The notes below the pieces were generated by a model. The model searched no databases and had not been told where the DNA came from. It worked only from the letters and a program-made list of their open reading frames with translations. Shown one piece after another: positions 48,979 through 57,696 of a stretch of DNA of 64,000 nt. The position numbers and the translations under genes were made by a program. Location: contig CAVXNB010000008.1 in the NCBI GenBank assembly GCA_963763085.1, forward strand, positions 62,001 to 126,000, given 5' to 3'. This stretch comes from CAVXNB01 sp963763085 (GTDB lineage: Bacteria > Actinomycetota > Acidimicrobiia > Acidimicrobiales > Bog-793). The stretch's first letter is position 1, and each line of letters opens with the position of its first letter.

Positions 48979-49923
48979 ATGCCCGTGAGGGGGAGTCGAG
49001 AGGGCGCCTACCTCGACGAGCAGACACAGCTCGCGCTCGGTGCGCCGCCGCCGGGCAGCTTCGGAGGGGGCGGCCGGCGGTCGCATCTGCTGGGAGGCAC
49101 GAGCGCGGCCGTGATCTCCACGACGAGCACGGTCATTTTCATCGGAGGACTCGTGGCGCTCTTCGTGTTCGCGCCCGGCGCCGCCGCCGTGCGGCACACG
49201 TTCTTCAACCCGCACGACATGAAGGAGGCCTTTCTCGGCGATCCGAAGCTTGGGCTCTACTCGGTGGGCAAGGGCCTCGTCGTGAACATCGAGATGTTTC
49301 TGATTGCGGAGGTGCTGATCCTCTTCTTCGCCCTCGTGATCGCGGTATTGCGTCAGCTTCGCAACCCCGTGCTGTACCCGTTCCGGAAGCTGGCCGTCGT
49401 CTACACCGACGTCTTCAGGGGCGTTCCGCTCATCATCATCCTCTATGCCGTCGGCTTCGGCCTCCCCGCCCTGTATCTGAAGGGGATCTCGACCCAGTCC
49501 GACTTCGTGTACGGAGTGGTGGCGCTCGTCCTGTCGTATTCGGCCTACGTGGCCGAGGTCTACCGCGCCGGCATCGTCTCTGTGCACCAGAGCCAGGTCG
49601 CCGCCGCTCGTTCGCTCGGGCTGTCCCACTGGAAGGCCCTCCGGTACGTGGTGCTTCCCCAGGCGGTCCGCACGGTGATCCCACCGCTACTGAACGACTT
49701 CATCAGCCTGCAGAAGGACACGGCTCTGGTGTCGACGCTCGGAGCGGTGATCGAGGCGAACCGGGCGGCACAGATCGACAGCTCGACGCTGTTCGTCTAC
49801 TCGTCGTACACGGTCGCCGCGCTCCTCTTCCTCTGCATGACGATTCCCCTCACCCGCTTCACCGATCACCTCATCGCACGCGACGCCGGCCGTCGGCTGG
49901 CGGGAGGCGGGGCCGTCCGGTGA
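48979..49923 (+). CDS. Amino-acid ABC transporter permease (HisM type)
   Basis: A 314-residue permease with an extra N-terminal 40 residues, then about five helices and the EAA coupling loop (VHQSQVAAARSLGLSHWKALRYVVLPQA). HisM/GlnP-like permeases normally span ~220 residues, so the front is long. It starts 24 nt after the binding protein and overlaps the ATPase by 4 nt. Confidence 0.9.
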   Translation: MPVRGSREGAYLDEQTQLALGAPPPGSFGGGGRRSHLLGGTSAAVISTTSTVIFIGGLVALFVFAPGAAAVRHTFFNPHDMKEAFLGDPKLGLYSVGKGLVVNIEMFLIAEVLILFFALVIAVLRQLRNPVLYPFRKLAVVYTDVFRGVPLIIILYAVGFGLPALYLKGISTQSDFVYGVVALVLSYSAYVAEVYRAGIVSVHQSQVAAARSLGLSHWKALRYVVLPQAVRTVIPPLLNDFISLQKDTALVSTLGAVIEANRAAQIDSSTLFVYSSYTVAALLFLCMTIPLTRFTDHLIARDAGRRLAGGGAVR

Positions 49924-50723
49924 CCGGGGTTGACGCCACCCCTGCCCCCGCCGGATCCGAGCCGCCGGTGTCCGCGCCCCAGGAGGCGATCCTGCTGGAG
50001 GACGTGCACAAGTCATTCGGCGACCTAGAGGTGCTGCGCGGGATCGACCTTTCCGTCGCGACCCACGAGGTCATCTGCCTCATCGGGGCGTCGGGATCGG
50101 GCAAGTCCACGCTGCTTCGCTGCGTGAACCTGCTCGAACCGATCAACCGCGGCCGGATCCTGCTCTGGGGCGAGGACGTCACCGCGCCCGGCGTCGACGA
50201 GAACGCGGTCCGGCGCTACATCGGCATCGTCTTCCAGGCGTTCAATCTCTTCCCACACATGACCGTGCTCCGCAACATCACGCTCGGTCCCACCCAGGTG
50301 CTCGGCGTGTCCCGTCACGAGGCGGAGGAGGCGGCACGCGCGCTGCTCGCCCGTTTCGGGCTGTCAGAGAAACAGGACGATTACCCGGACCGGCTCTCCG
50401 GCGGCCAGCAGCAGCGTGTCGCCATCGTCCGGGCTCTCGCGATGCGGCCCGGGATCATGTTGCTGGACGAGGTCACGAGCGCGCTCGACCCCGAGCTCGT
50501 GGCGGAGGTTCTGGGGGTGATCCGTGAGTTGGCGACAGCCGGGATGACGATGCTGATCGCAACCCACGAGATGGGGTTCGCACGGGACATTGCCGACCGG
50601 GTCTGTTTCCTTGACGAAGGAGTGATCCTCGAACAGGGGCCGCCGAGCCAGGTGTTCACGGCGCCTGCAAATGCACGGACTCAGCAGTTTCTGCGACGGA
50701 TCGTGGAGGCGGGACGGCTCTGA
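49920..50723 (+). CDS. Amino-acid ABC transporter ATP-binding protein
   Basis: A 267-residue ATPase of the HisP/GlnQ type: Walker A GASGSGKST, Q-loop VFQAFNLFPHMTV, signature LSGGQQQRVAIVRAL, Walker B MLLDEVTSALD, H-loop ATHEMGFA. GTG 49920 overlaps the permease stop (GTGA). Confidence 0.93.
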   Translation: MTGVDATPAPAGSEPPVSAPQEAILLEDVHKSFGDLEVLRGIDLSVATHEVICLIGASGSGKSTLLRCVNLLEPINRGRILLWGEDVTAPGVDENAVRRYIGIVFQAFNLFPHMTVLRNITLGPTQVLGVSRHEAEEAARALLARFGLSEKQDDYPDRLSGGQQQRVAIVRALAMRPGIMLLDEVTSALDPELVAEVLGVIRELATAGMTMLIATHEMGFARDIADRVCFLDEGVILEQGPPSQVFTAPANARTQQFLRRIVEAGRL

Positions 50724-50748
50724 AGCCGGGCGGCTGACTTAGTGGACG

Positions 50749-50772
50749 TGGCCGCCCCGCCCGGCGGGGCCG
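50749..50772. terminator. GC hairpin between convergent genes
   Basis: GGCCGCCCCG and CGGGGCCGC arms can pair with a short loop, in the 50-bp space between the end of the ABC ATPase gene and the end of ndh. There is no T-tract, so it is at best a bidirectional hairpin terminator. Confidence 0.35.
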
Positions 50773-50773
50773 C

Positions 50774-52087
50774 TCAGCCGCCGACGATCACGCGCGGGCC
50801 ACGCCGCCACTCCGCGTAACGCCAGGCCCAGTTCAACAGGACCGACAGGCGATTGCGGAATCCGATCAGGGTGACGATGTGCAGGCCGAGCCAGGCCAGC
50901 CAGGCGAGCGTGCCGCGCAGCCGGATCCGGGCTGGGAGCTCCGCCACCGCCGAGCGACGTCCGATCGTCGCCATGATCCCCTTGTCCTTGTATCGAAACG
51001 GAGTCGTCTCATCCCCCTCGATCATCCGCTTGATCTGTCGCCCGGCGTGCTTGCCCGTCTGGATGGCCGGCTGCGCGAGCTGAGGAAGGAGACCTTCGCG
51101 GGTGGGGGTGCCGGCGGCGTCACCCACCACGAAGACCTCCGGCCTGGTGTTGACCCGCAGGTCCTCGCCGACTTCGATCCTGCCGCCGCGTGCTCTCGGA
51201 AGATCTAGGACGTCCGCGAACTCCTCGGTGGCGACTCCGGCCGCCCAGATAACCAGGCCGCAGGGGATGATCTCACCCGATCCCAGCACCACCTTGTCGG
51301 GGGCGATCTCCTTGACGGATTCGCCGAGGCGGACCTCCACCCCGCGGTGGGCAAGCGAACGGGCCGTGTACCCGGAAAGGGATTTGGCGAATCCGGCGAG
51401 CAGCCGGTCGAGGCGCTCGACGAGCACGATCCGGGCCATGTCCGGGTCCAGTTCCAGATACGAGGTGCGCAGCGCCATTGTTCGCAGCTCGGCGAGCGCT
51501 CCCGCCATCTCGACCCCGGTCGGGCCCCCGCCGACGACCACGACCGTCAGCTCCCCGTGCGACGACCCGAGCGCAGAGGCTCGCTCGAGCTGAGCGAAGA
51601 TCCGGTCGCGCACCGCCAGGGCGTCGTCGAGTGTGTAGATCGCAAGGCTGTTCTCGTGGGCGCCGGTGACTCCGAAGTAGTTCGTCGTCGCTCCGCTCGA
51701 GACGATCAGGTAGTCATAGGCAAGGACGCCGCCGTCCTCGAATCGGATCTCATGGGTGTCGAGGTCGATGCCGGTGACCTCGCCCTGGCGGAACCTGGCG
51801 CTTCGATGGTGCTTCACGTAGCTGCGCACCGGGTAGGCGACATCGCCGGGGTTCAAGCCCGCGGTGGCTACCTGGTAGAGGAGCGGCTGAAAAGTGTTGT
51901 AGTTGTGGCGGTCGACGATCGTGGTCTGGACCGGGGCCCCGCGCAGCGCTTCGGCAGCAGCGAGGCCGGCGAAGCCGGCGCCGACGATGACCACCCTTGG
52001 CGGGCTGGCAGCGCCGGGCCGTCCGAGCTGCCGGCTGCCGCCCGCCGCGGCGGCTGTTGAGAAAGATCCGCATCCACCATCGCGCAT
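50774..52087 (-). CDS. ndh: Type II NADH:quinone oxidoreductase (NDH-2)
   Basis: A 437-residue membrane-associated flavoprotein. Two dinucleotide folds are seen: FAD site VVIVGAGFAGLAAAEAL and NADH site VVVVGGGPTGVEMAGAL; quinone-site motif QLAQPAIQTGKHAG and a C-terminal amphipathic/hydrophobic stretch (LAWLAWLGLHIVTLIGF). It passes electrons from NADH to quinone without proton pumping. Confidence 0.93.
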   Translation of the reverse strand: MRDGGCGSFSTAAAAGGSRQLGRPGAASPPRVVIVGAGFAGLAAAEALRGAPVQTTIVDRHNYNTFQPLLYQVATAGLNPGDVAYPVRSYVKHHRSARFRQGEVTGIDLDTHEIRFEDGGVLAYDYLIVSSGATTNYFGVTGAHENSLAIYTLDDALAVRDRIFAQLERASALGSSHGELTVVVVGGGPTGVEMAGALAELRTMALRTSYLELDPDMARIVLVERLDRLLAGFAKSLSGYTARSLAHRGVEVRLGESVKEIAPDKVVLGSGEIIPCGLVIWAAGVATEEFADVLDLPRARGGRIEVGEDLRVNTRPEVFVVGDAAGTPTREGLLPQLAQPAIQTGKHAGRQIKRMIEGDETTPFRYKDKGIMATIGRRSAVAELPARIRLRGTLAWLAWLGLHIVTLIGFRNRLSVLLNWAWRYAEWRRGPRVIVGG

Positions 52088-52164
52088 GCTACGGCGGGTT
52101 CCGCCCGGCTTGCGCGCCGGCGCTGCACCGCCGCGCCGCCGGCCGTCCGCCGGGAACCGCAGGC

Positions 52165-53943
52165 TCAGGCGAGCAACGCCTCGAGCGAGAGCAGCGCCTC
52201 CAGCGCCTCGGGGGCTATCGGCTGGGAGAACAGGAAGCCTTGACCGAATTCACACTGCTCGTTCTGGAGGCTCTCGAGTTGCCAGCCTTGCTCGATGCCC
52301 TCGGCGAGCGTTTCGAGCCCGAGCGTCCGACCGAGTTGCACGAGCGTGCGGATGAAGCCGGCCGACTCCGGGGAGTCCGCCATGGCGGCTATGAAGGACC
52401 GGTCGATCTTGAGCGCGTCGACCGGGAACTGGCGAAGGTAGGCGAGCGATGAATAGCCCGTTCCGAAGTCGTCGACGGCGACGAGCACACCGAGCTTCTT
52501 GAGCTTGTTCAGCTGGCGGATCGTGGAGTCGGTGTCCTGCATCAAGCTCGTCTCGGAGATCTCGATGATGAGTGACTTGGGCTCGAGACCAGTGGTCACA
52601 AGCGTTTCGAGCACCTGCTCGATGAACTCGTCGGTCTCCAGCTGACGCATGGAGACGTTCACCGACATGGTGAGGTGGTGGCCGAGGCGGTGCCACGCCG
52701 CGGCCTGCCGGCAGGCCTGGGTGAGCACCCACAGCCCGACGGGGAGGATCATCCCGGTCTCCTCCAGCATCGGGATGAACTCGTCAGGACCGACGATCCC
52801 CCGCGAAGGGTGGCGCCAGCGAAGAAGTGCTTCCACTCCGCACACGTTGACGCTGTCGAGGTCGAAGACCGGCTGGTAGAGAAGGAAGAACTGTTTCTGT
52901 TCGAGTGCGGTTCGCAGATCGATCTCGAGCTCGAGCCGGTCCATCGCGACGGACTTCATCTCGGGCAGGAACTGCACGTAGCAGTTCTTCCCCCGGCCCT
53001 TCGCCTGGTAGAGGGCGATGTCGGCGTCGTGCAGAAGGTCGTACGGGCCCTCGCGGTCGTTCGTCGCCACGCCGATGCTCGCCGTGATCGCGAGCGGAAC
53101 GTCCTCGAACCCCGGAATGCGGAACGGCTCCCTCAGGACGTCCATGAGCCGTTCGGCGAGCACGTCCGGCCCGGCGTCCAAGGAGACGCCCTCGGCCAGG
53201 ACCACGAACTCGTCGCCACCGAGCCGGCCGACGGTGTCGCTCGCCCGCATCACACCCACGTAACGGGCGGCGACGGCCTTCAGCAGCTCGTCCCCGGCGA
53301 CGTGCCCGAGCGTGTCGTTGACGACCTTGAAGTTGTCGAGATCAACGTAGAACGCGCCGATGAGACGACCGTCTCGCTTGGCCCGGAGCAGCATCTGCTC
53401 GGCACGGTCGAGGATGAGCGCCCGATTGGGCAGGCCCGTCAGGGCGTCGTGTCCCGCTTGGTGGCGGAGCTGCTCCTCGGCGCGATCGCGGAGCTGCTCG
53501 GATTCCTTCTGCCGCGACAGGTCGAGGATGACGCCGTCGATCCACAGCGGCAGCCCCTCGCGGCCGACGACGACGCGACCGTGTTCCGCCACCCACTTGG
53601 CGGTTCCGTCCGCGTGCAGGATCCGGTACTCGAGTGAGAAGGACCCTCCGCGGCTGACGGCCTCGTCGACCGACTGGCGCACGAGATCGCGGTCCTCGGG
53701 GAGGATGATCGAGGAGAAGGACCGCACACCGTCCTCGATGAAGTCGCTCGGAGGAAAGCCCGTCAGGGCCTCGACGTGGGCGCTGATGAAGTGCATCGTC
53801 CGGGGCTCGGCGCACTGGCAGCGGTAGACGGCGCCGGGGATGTTGGCCACGACGGACCTGAAGCGCTCGTCGTTGTCACGCAGCTCGAGCGCCGCTGTGG
53901 GCCGTCCCGGGTCGCCGGTCCGTGAAAGGTCGCGGATCGTCAC
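52165..53943 (-). CDS. PAS–GGDEF–EAL cyclic-di-GMP protein
   Basis: A 592-residue dual-domain protein: PAS (about 20–145), GGDEF (165–320) and EAL (335–590). The GGDEF motif is intact, with an RxxD inhibitory site (RASD) five residues before it. The EAL half keeps EALLRW, EISETS, DDFGTGYSSL, LKIDRSF, AEGIE and GQGFLFSQP, so both activities may be real. No membrane segment, so it is cytoplasmic. GTG 53943. A sigma-28/WhiG-like promoter lies upstream at 53996–54023. Confidence 0.94.
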   Translation of the reverse strand: MTIRDLSRTGDPGRPTAALELRDNDERFRSVVANIPGAVYRCQCAEPRTMHFISAHVEALTGFPPSDFIEDGVRSFSSIILPEDRDLVRQSVDEAVSRGGSFSLEYRILHADGTAKWVAEHGRVVVGREGLPLWIDGVILDLSRQKESEQLRDRAEEQLRHQAGHDALTGLPNRALILDRAEQMLLRAKRDGRLIGAFYVDLDNFKVVNDTLGHVAGDELLKAVAARYVGVMRASDTVGRLGGDEFVVLAEGVSLDAGPDVLAERLMDVLREPFRIPGFEDVPLAITASIGVATNDREGPYDLLHDADIALYQAKGRGKNCYVQFLPEMKSVAMDRLELEIDLRTALEQKQFFLLYQPVFDLDSVNVCGVEALLRWRHPSRGIVGPDEFIPMLEETGMILPVGLWVLTQACRQAAAWHRLGHHLTMSVNVSMRQLETDEFIEQVLETLVTTGLEPKSLIIEISETSLMQDTDSTIRQLNKLKKLGVLVAVDDFGTGYSSLAYLRQFPVDALKIDRSFIAAMADSPESAGFIRTLVQLGRTLGLETLAEGIEQGWQLESLQNEQCEFGQGFLFSQPIAPEALEALLSLEALLA

Positions 53944-53995
53944 CGGATCGCTCTCGCGCTCGATGCGAGCAAGGCGCAGAAACCCATCGCAGTAA

Positions 53996-54023
53996 TTGTC
54001 GACGTAAGCCCGCGGAAACTTGA
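53996..54023 (-). promoter_or_regulatory. Sigma-28/WhiG-like promoter of the PAS-GGDEF-EAL gene
   Basis: On the minus strand TCAA (54023–54020) and GTCGACAA (54003–53996) are 16 bp apart, matching the FliA/WhiG pattern TAAA/TCAA-N15-16-GCCGATAA. The GTG start is 53 bp downstream. The same layout stands before the EAL gene at 55586. Confidence 0.6.
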
Positions 54024-54070
54024 CCTACTTAAGGCCTCCAGCGTTGTGACGGCGCCTCGGCGCTAACCGG

Positions 54071-55540
54071 TCAGCTCGCCCTTTGCCGGTGCGCCTCGGA
54101 CCCGCTCGGCCGGCGACCGACGCCACCGTCCTCGAGCAGAAAGCTCGTGAAAGTCCGGTCGGAATGCTCGGCTCGCCACGTGAGCATCGACTGCGCGTAG
54201 CCGAGTACCCGGTCCGGATCGCGGATCTGTGTGCGCCACGTCGGGTCGTCCGCAAGGTCGAAGCATCGCCACGTGCCATCGCCGAATTGAACGTAGGCGG
54301 CATCATCGGAGCGCCGCACCGCCAGGTTGTCCCGCTCCAGGCGTCGGTCCCACGGCCAGTCGAACGCCTGGCCCGGCAGGCTCAGGTAGCGCCAGTCGAA
54401 CTCCCAAGTCGCCGCTGACCGCCACCACGGCGGCGGCTCCCCCTCGAGAAACGGGGTGAGCGGCAACCCGTCGCACTGCGCCGGGATCGCGACACCCAAC
54501 GCCTCGCACACGGTCGGGAACAGATCGACGTTCTCGGTGAAGCGCTCGACGACCGAGCCATGCGCTTCTGGCCTGCGCGGGTCGCGGACGATGCCGAGAA
54601 CCCGGTAGCTCTCCTCGAAATACCCGAGCTTTCCGAGCAGTCCGTGGTCACCGAGCTGGTCACCGTGATCCGAGGTGACCAGCACAAAGGTGTCCTCCCA
54701 TTGGCCGTGGCGAGCGAGCTCGTCCCAGATGCGGCCGAGCTGGGCGTCGACGTCCGCGATCATGCCGTAGTACTGGCTGCGCAGCCGGCGGAGGGCGGCT
54801 TCGTCCGTCGGCGCGGCGCTGGCGGAGAGGAGCAAAGCCGCGTCGTGGAAGGGGTGCCGATCCGAGGCGGGAGCCGGCGGGATCGGCAGGTCGACCTCGT
54901 CCGGGGCGAACTCGGACGCCCACCGGCCTGCGGCTGCATAGGGAGGGTGTGGACGGAGGAAGCTCAGATGGGCGAACCACGGACCGTCCCGCCGCTCCAG
55001 CCACTCGAGGAAACGGTCGGTCACGAACGCAGACACCCCGACCTCTTCCGGTCGTTCCGGCTCGGTCTTCAGCGCCGCATTCTTTTTCGTCGGCACGTCG
55101 TAACCGAGCCCGATCAGCCACTCCAACCACGGCCGCTGCTTGCCCGTCAGATCGAGGCCGACCGTGAACCCGGGGAGAACGCCCTCGTAGCTCGAGAGGC
55201 GCGGGTCGTCGGCTGCCTCCACGAGGCGCGGATCAACGCCCTGGTCGGTGTAGCCGAACAGGGTGGGGTCGAAGCCGGCCCGCCGAGCCGCCCGGGCGAG
55301 GTTGTCGAAGCGGTCGTCGAGCGGGGTGCCATTGGCGACGACGCGGTTGTTCATCTGGTAAGTGCCCGTGTACAGACAAGCGCGTCCCGGCGAGCAGGGG
55401 GCGGCCTGGCTGTAGTGACGGTCCAGCCTCACGCCCGATGCCGCCAGCCGGTCGAGGCTCGGAGTGCGGACGACGCGATGGCCGGCGGCCGACAGGCAGT
55501 CGCCTCGAAACTGATCCAGGGTCACCAGCAGGAAGTTCAT
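54071..55540 (-). CDS. Sulfatase / phosphonate-monoester-hydrolase-like enzyme
   Basis: A 489-residue alkaline-phosphatase-superfamily enzyme. The formylglycine motif C-x-P-x-R is present as CSPGR in AAPCSPGRACLYTG; metal ligands are seen in DQFRGD and VTSDHGDQLGDHG. No signal peptide, so it acts in the cytoplasm, like phosphonate monoester hydrolases. It needs a formylglycine-generating enzyme, not seen in this window. Confidence 0.9.
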   Translation of the reverse strand: MNFLLVTLDQFRGDCLSAAGHRVVRTPSLDRLAASGVRLDRHYSQAAPCSPGRACLYTGTYQMNNRVVANGTPLDDRFDNLARAARRAGFDPTLFGYTDQGVDPRLVEAADDPRLSSYEGVLPGFTVGLDLTGKQRPWLEWLIGLGYDVPTKKNAALKTEPERPEEVGVSAFVTDRFLEWLERRDGPWFAHLSFLRPHPPYAAAGRWASEFAPDEVDLPIPPAPASDRHPFHDAALLLSASAAPTDEAALRRLRSQYYGMIADVDAQLGRIWDELARHGQWEDTFVLVTSDHGDQLGDHGLLGKLGYFEESYRVLGIVRDPRRPEAHGSVVERFTENVDLFPTVCEALGVAIPAQCDGLPLTPFLEGEPPPWWRSAATWEFDWRYLSLPGQAFDWPWDRRLERDNLAVRRSDDAAYVQFGDGTWRCFDLADDPTWRTQIRDPDRVLGYAQSMLTWRAEHSDRTFTSFLLEDGGVGRRPSGSEAHRQRAS

Positions 55541-55585
55541 TCGACTCAGGCTAAAGCGCGGCCGAGCGACCCAACAGTGGATCCC

Positions 55586-55613
55586 TCAAGTCAAGTGGCG
55601 TTTCGGACGATAA
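55586..55613 (+). promoter_or_regulatory. Sigma-28/WhiG-like promoter of the EAL gene
   Basis: TCAA (55586–55589) and GACGATAA (55606–55613) with 16 bp between them. The GTG of the EAL gene is 46 bp downstream. The sulfatase gene starts divergently at 55540. Confidence 0.62.
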
Positions 55614-55659
55614 ACACTCGGAGGAACTGGGAGGAGGTCGGACGCTGGCCAGGAAGGGA

Positions 55660-56493
55660 GTGTTGGTGGTGGAACCTCACGACGTCTTCGAGGTTCCGGC
55701 GGAACTCCTCGCGGAAATCCAGGGCGACGTTCCCACCGAGTCGCCAGAGGACTCGGCCCCGGACGAACCACGTCCGGACGACCCGCGCCTTGTCGAGGCG
55801 CGCCGTCGCACCGAGCAGCTCCTCGCTGACGACGCCATCCGGATCGCGTTCCAGCCCATCGTCGACCTCGCCAACAAGGAAGTGATCGGGTTCGAGGCTT
55901 TGGCGCGCTTTCCCGGGGATGCGGAGATCTCGCCCCATGTGTGGTTCGCCGAGGCCGCCGAGGTCGGTCTTCAGATCGACATCGAAATGGCTGCCATCCG
56001 CCGTGCGCTTCGCGACCTCGAGCACCTGCCCGCGGACGCGTTCATCTCGCTCAACGTCTCGCCCCTGACCGCCGGCTCGACGGAGCTCAGGGACGCCCTG
56101 GCCGAGGTCGAGGGGTCGCGGGTCGTGCTCGAGATCACCGAGAGCGCGGCGGCCGAGGGCTACGACAAGGTGATGGATGCCATCGGAGAGCTCCGAGCCT
56201 CCGGCGTGCGGATCGCGCTCGACGACACCGGATCGGGCTCGGTCAGCTTCAGCAACCTGTTCGACATTCACGCGGACATCATCAAGATCGACATCGAGGT
56301 CACGCGCGGGATCGAGTCCGACCCGATGAAAGAGGCGATGGCCGTCGCGCTCAAGTCGCTCGCGGATCGCTCCGGCGCGCTGAGTCTCGCCGAAGGCATC
56401 GAGACCGAGGAGGAGCTCGCTCTCCTCCGGAGCCTCTCGGTCGGGGCAGGCCAGGGATACCTGTTCGGACATCCCGAGTCGATGTCCGAATAG
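55660..56493 (+). CDS. EAL-domain cyclic-di-GMP phosphodiesterase-like protein
   Basis: A 277-residue protein with an acidic N-terminal 45 residues and an EAL domain. FQPIVDL, GFEALAR, SLNVSP, EITES, IKIDIEV, LAEGIE and GQGYLFG are present. The usual DDFGTGYSS is changed to DDTGSGSVS: both Asp remain, the loop does not. It may be active or a c-di-GMP receptor. GTG 55660 after AGGAAGGG. Confidence 0.88.
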   Translation: MLVVEPHDVFEVPAELLAEIQGDVPTESPEDSAPDEPRPDDPRLVEARRRTEQLLADDAIRIAFQPIVDLANKEVIGFEALARFPGDAEISPHVWFAEAAEVGLQIDIEMAAIRRALRDLEHLPADAFISLNVSPLTAGSTELRDALAEVEGSRVVLEITESAAAEGYDKVMDAIGELRASGVRIALDDTGSGSVSFSNLFDIHADIIKIDIEVTRGIESDPMKEAMAVALKSLADRSGALSLAEGIETEEELALLRSLSVGAGQGYLFGHPESMSE

Positions 56494-56501
56494 GCTCGCA
56501 C

Positions 56502-56642
56502 GTCGCCGATCGAGTCCCCCGGTTTCTTTACGGGCCCGTTTGGCAATAGGATTCTGATTGGCACCACCCGGACGTTCGCGTGATAAAAGAGGGCCGGTGG
56601 AAGGCAGGCGCTGGAGTCAGTCACGAGCACCGCGGAGCCCAC
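56502..56642 (-). pseudogene. Possible degV-type gene remnant (N-terminal)
   Basis: About 47 minus-strand codons read VLVTDSSACLPPAL…NVRVVPIRILLPNG, which resembles the first strand-helix-strand of DegV fatty-acid-binding proteins (VTDSxxDLP … V.VVPL.V). The frame then runs antisense into the EAL gene without further similarity, so this would be a truncated leftover. It overlaps the first codons of the MerR–TetR gene if that starts at 56558. Confidence 0.35.
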
Positions 56643-57484
56643 AGCCTCCGCAGCTGACGCCGCGCGTCGAGACCACGCTCACGAGCCCGGAAGGCACCTT
56701 CACCATTTCCGTGCTGGCCGAGAAGACGGGCACGCCGGTCCCGACGATCCACCATTACCGGCATCTCGGGCTGCTGCCGGAGGCGGCCGAGCTTGCTTCC
56801 AACCGTTTCCTCTACGACGACCGCCACGTCGAGGCCCTGATCGTGATCCGCCTGTTGCGCGAGCGACGGAACCTCCCGCTCGAGGCGATCCGTGAGGCAC
56901 TCCCCGAGCTGCTCTCGTTCAACCGCGAAGGTGCGTTCCGTCCCGACATGTGGGACGAGGTCATCGTCGACTACCTGGAGCGCTCGGGACCGGCGGTCGT
57001 GTCCAGCCGGCTTGTTGCGGCTGCCCGGGAAGCCTTCTGCCAGCACGGCTACGCCGGCGTCAACGTCGCCGACATCTGCCGCACGGCCGGCATCGCCAAG
57101 GGCTCGTTCTACCGCTATTTCGACTCGAAGGAGGCGATCTTCCTGGCGGCGGCCCGCTCGACCGTCGAGGCGGTCGGCGAGCAGCTGGACGAGCTGCCCC
57201 ATCCGATGAGCGAGCCGCAGGCGATCGAGAAGCTGCAGCTCCTGCTCGGCCCGCTTGCTCCGCTGATCCTCGAGGTGGCCACCGGCGAGCTCCGGCACCA
57301 GCCGAATCTGGTCGGCGTCATCGGTGTGATCACGGCCGGACTGGCGAGCCGCGTGGTCCCGCGGCTCCGGACGCGCGGCAATGCCGCAGCCCGGCGCGTC
57401 GTCGACGCTGCCCTCGTCGGGCTGCTCCGGCCCGCGCTCGGCTCGGCCAGCTCCGCTTCGTCGTCGTCCGCCCCTTCAGCCTGA
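56558..57484 (+). CDS. MerR–TetR fusion transcriptional regulator
   Basis: A 308-residue protein with two DNA-binding domains. Residues ~48–118 form a MerR helix-turn-helix (ISVLAEKTGTPVPTIHHYRHLGLLP … FLYDDRHVEAL). Residues ~150–195 form a TetR helix-turn-helix (AREAFCQHGYAGVNVADICRTAGIAKGSFYRYFDSKEAIF), with a helical ligand domain to the C-terminus. Start TTG 56558 or, better, GTG 56597. It lies 212 bp before the hopanoid operon on the same strand and is a candidate regulator of it. Confidence 0.86.
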   Translation: MAPPGRSRDKRGPVEGRRWSQSRAPRSPQPPQLTPRVETTLTSPEGTFTISVLAEKTGTPVPTIHHYRHLGLLPEAAELASNRFLYDDRHVEALIVIRLLRERRNLPLEAIREALPELLSFNREGAFRPDMWDEVIVDYLERSGPAVVSSRLVAAAREAFCQHGYAGVNVADICRTAGIAKGSFYRYFDSKEAIFLAAARSTVEAVGEQLDELPHPMSEPQAIEKLQLLLGPLAPLILEVATGELRHQPNLVGVIGVITAGLASRVVPRLRTRGNAAARRVVDAALVGLLRPALGSASSASSSSAPSA

Positions 57485-57625
57485 TTTCTTTCTGAACGCA
57501 GGCCGCCGGCGGGGCAGTGCCCTGACGGTTTGAAGTCGCAGGTCGCGGCCGTGATTGCCGAGGCCCCGAGCACGCCGAGAGCAAGTTGCTGGCAGTGGTT
57601 GGCCAAATCTTTCGCGCGACAAGGC

Positions 57626-57653
57626 TTGACTCAGGTACCCCGGCACGTATAAC
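57626..57653 (+). promoter_or_regulatory. Sigma-A promoter of the hopanoid operon
   Basis: −35 TTGACT (57626–57631) and −10 TATAAC (57648–57653), 16 bp apart, are the best consensus promoter in the window. hpnC starts at 57697 after AAGGAGA. Confidence 0.75.
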
Positions 57654-57696
57654 AAGAGTGGACCGGTGGTCATCGGCACTACGCGAAGGAGAGCCG

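Noticed and set aside
57485..57600. tRNA-like GGTTTGAAGTC in the gap before hpnC
   Set aside because: No acceptor stem, D arm or anticodon arm can be drawn around it.
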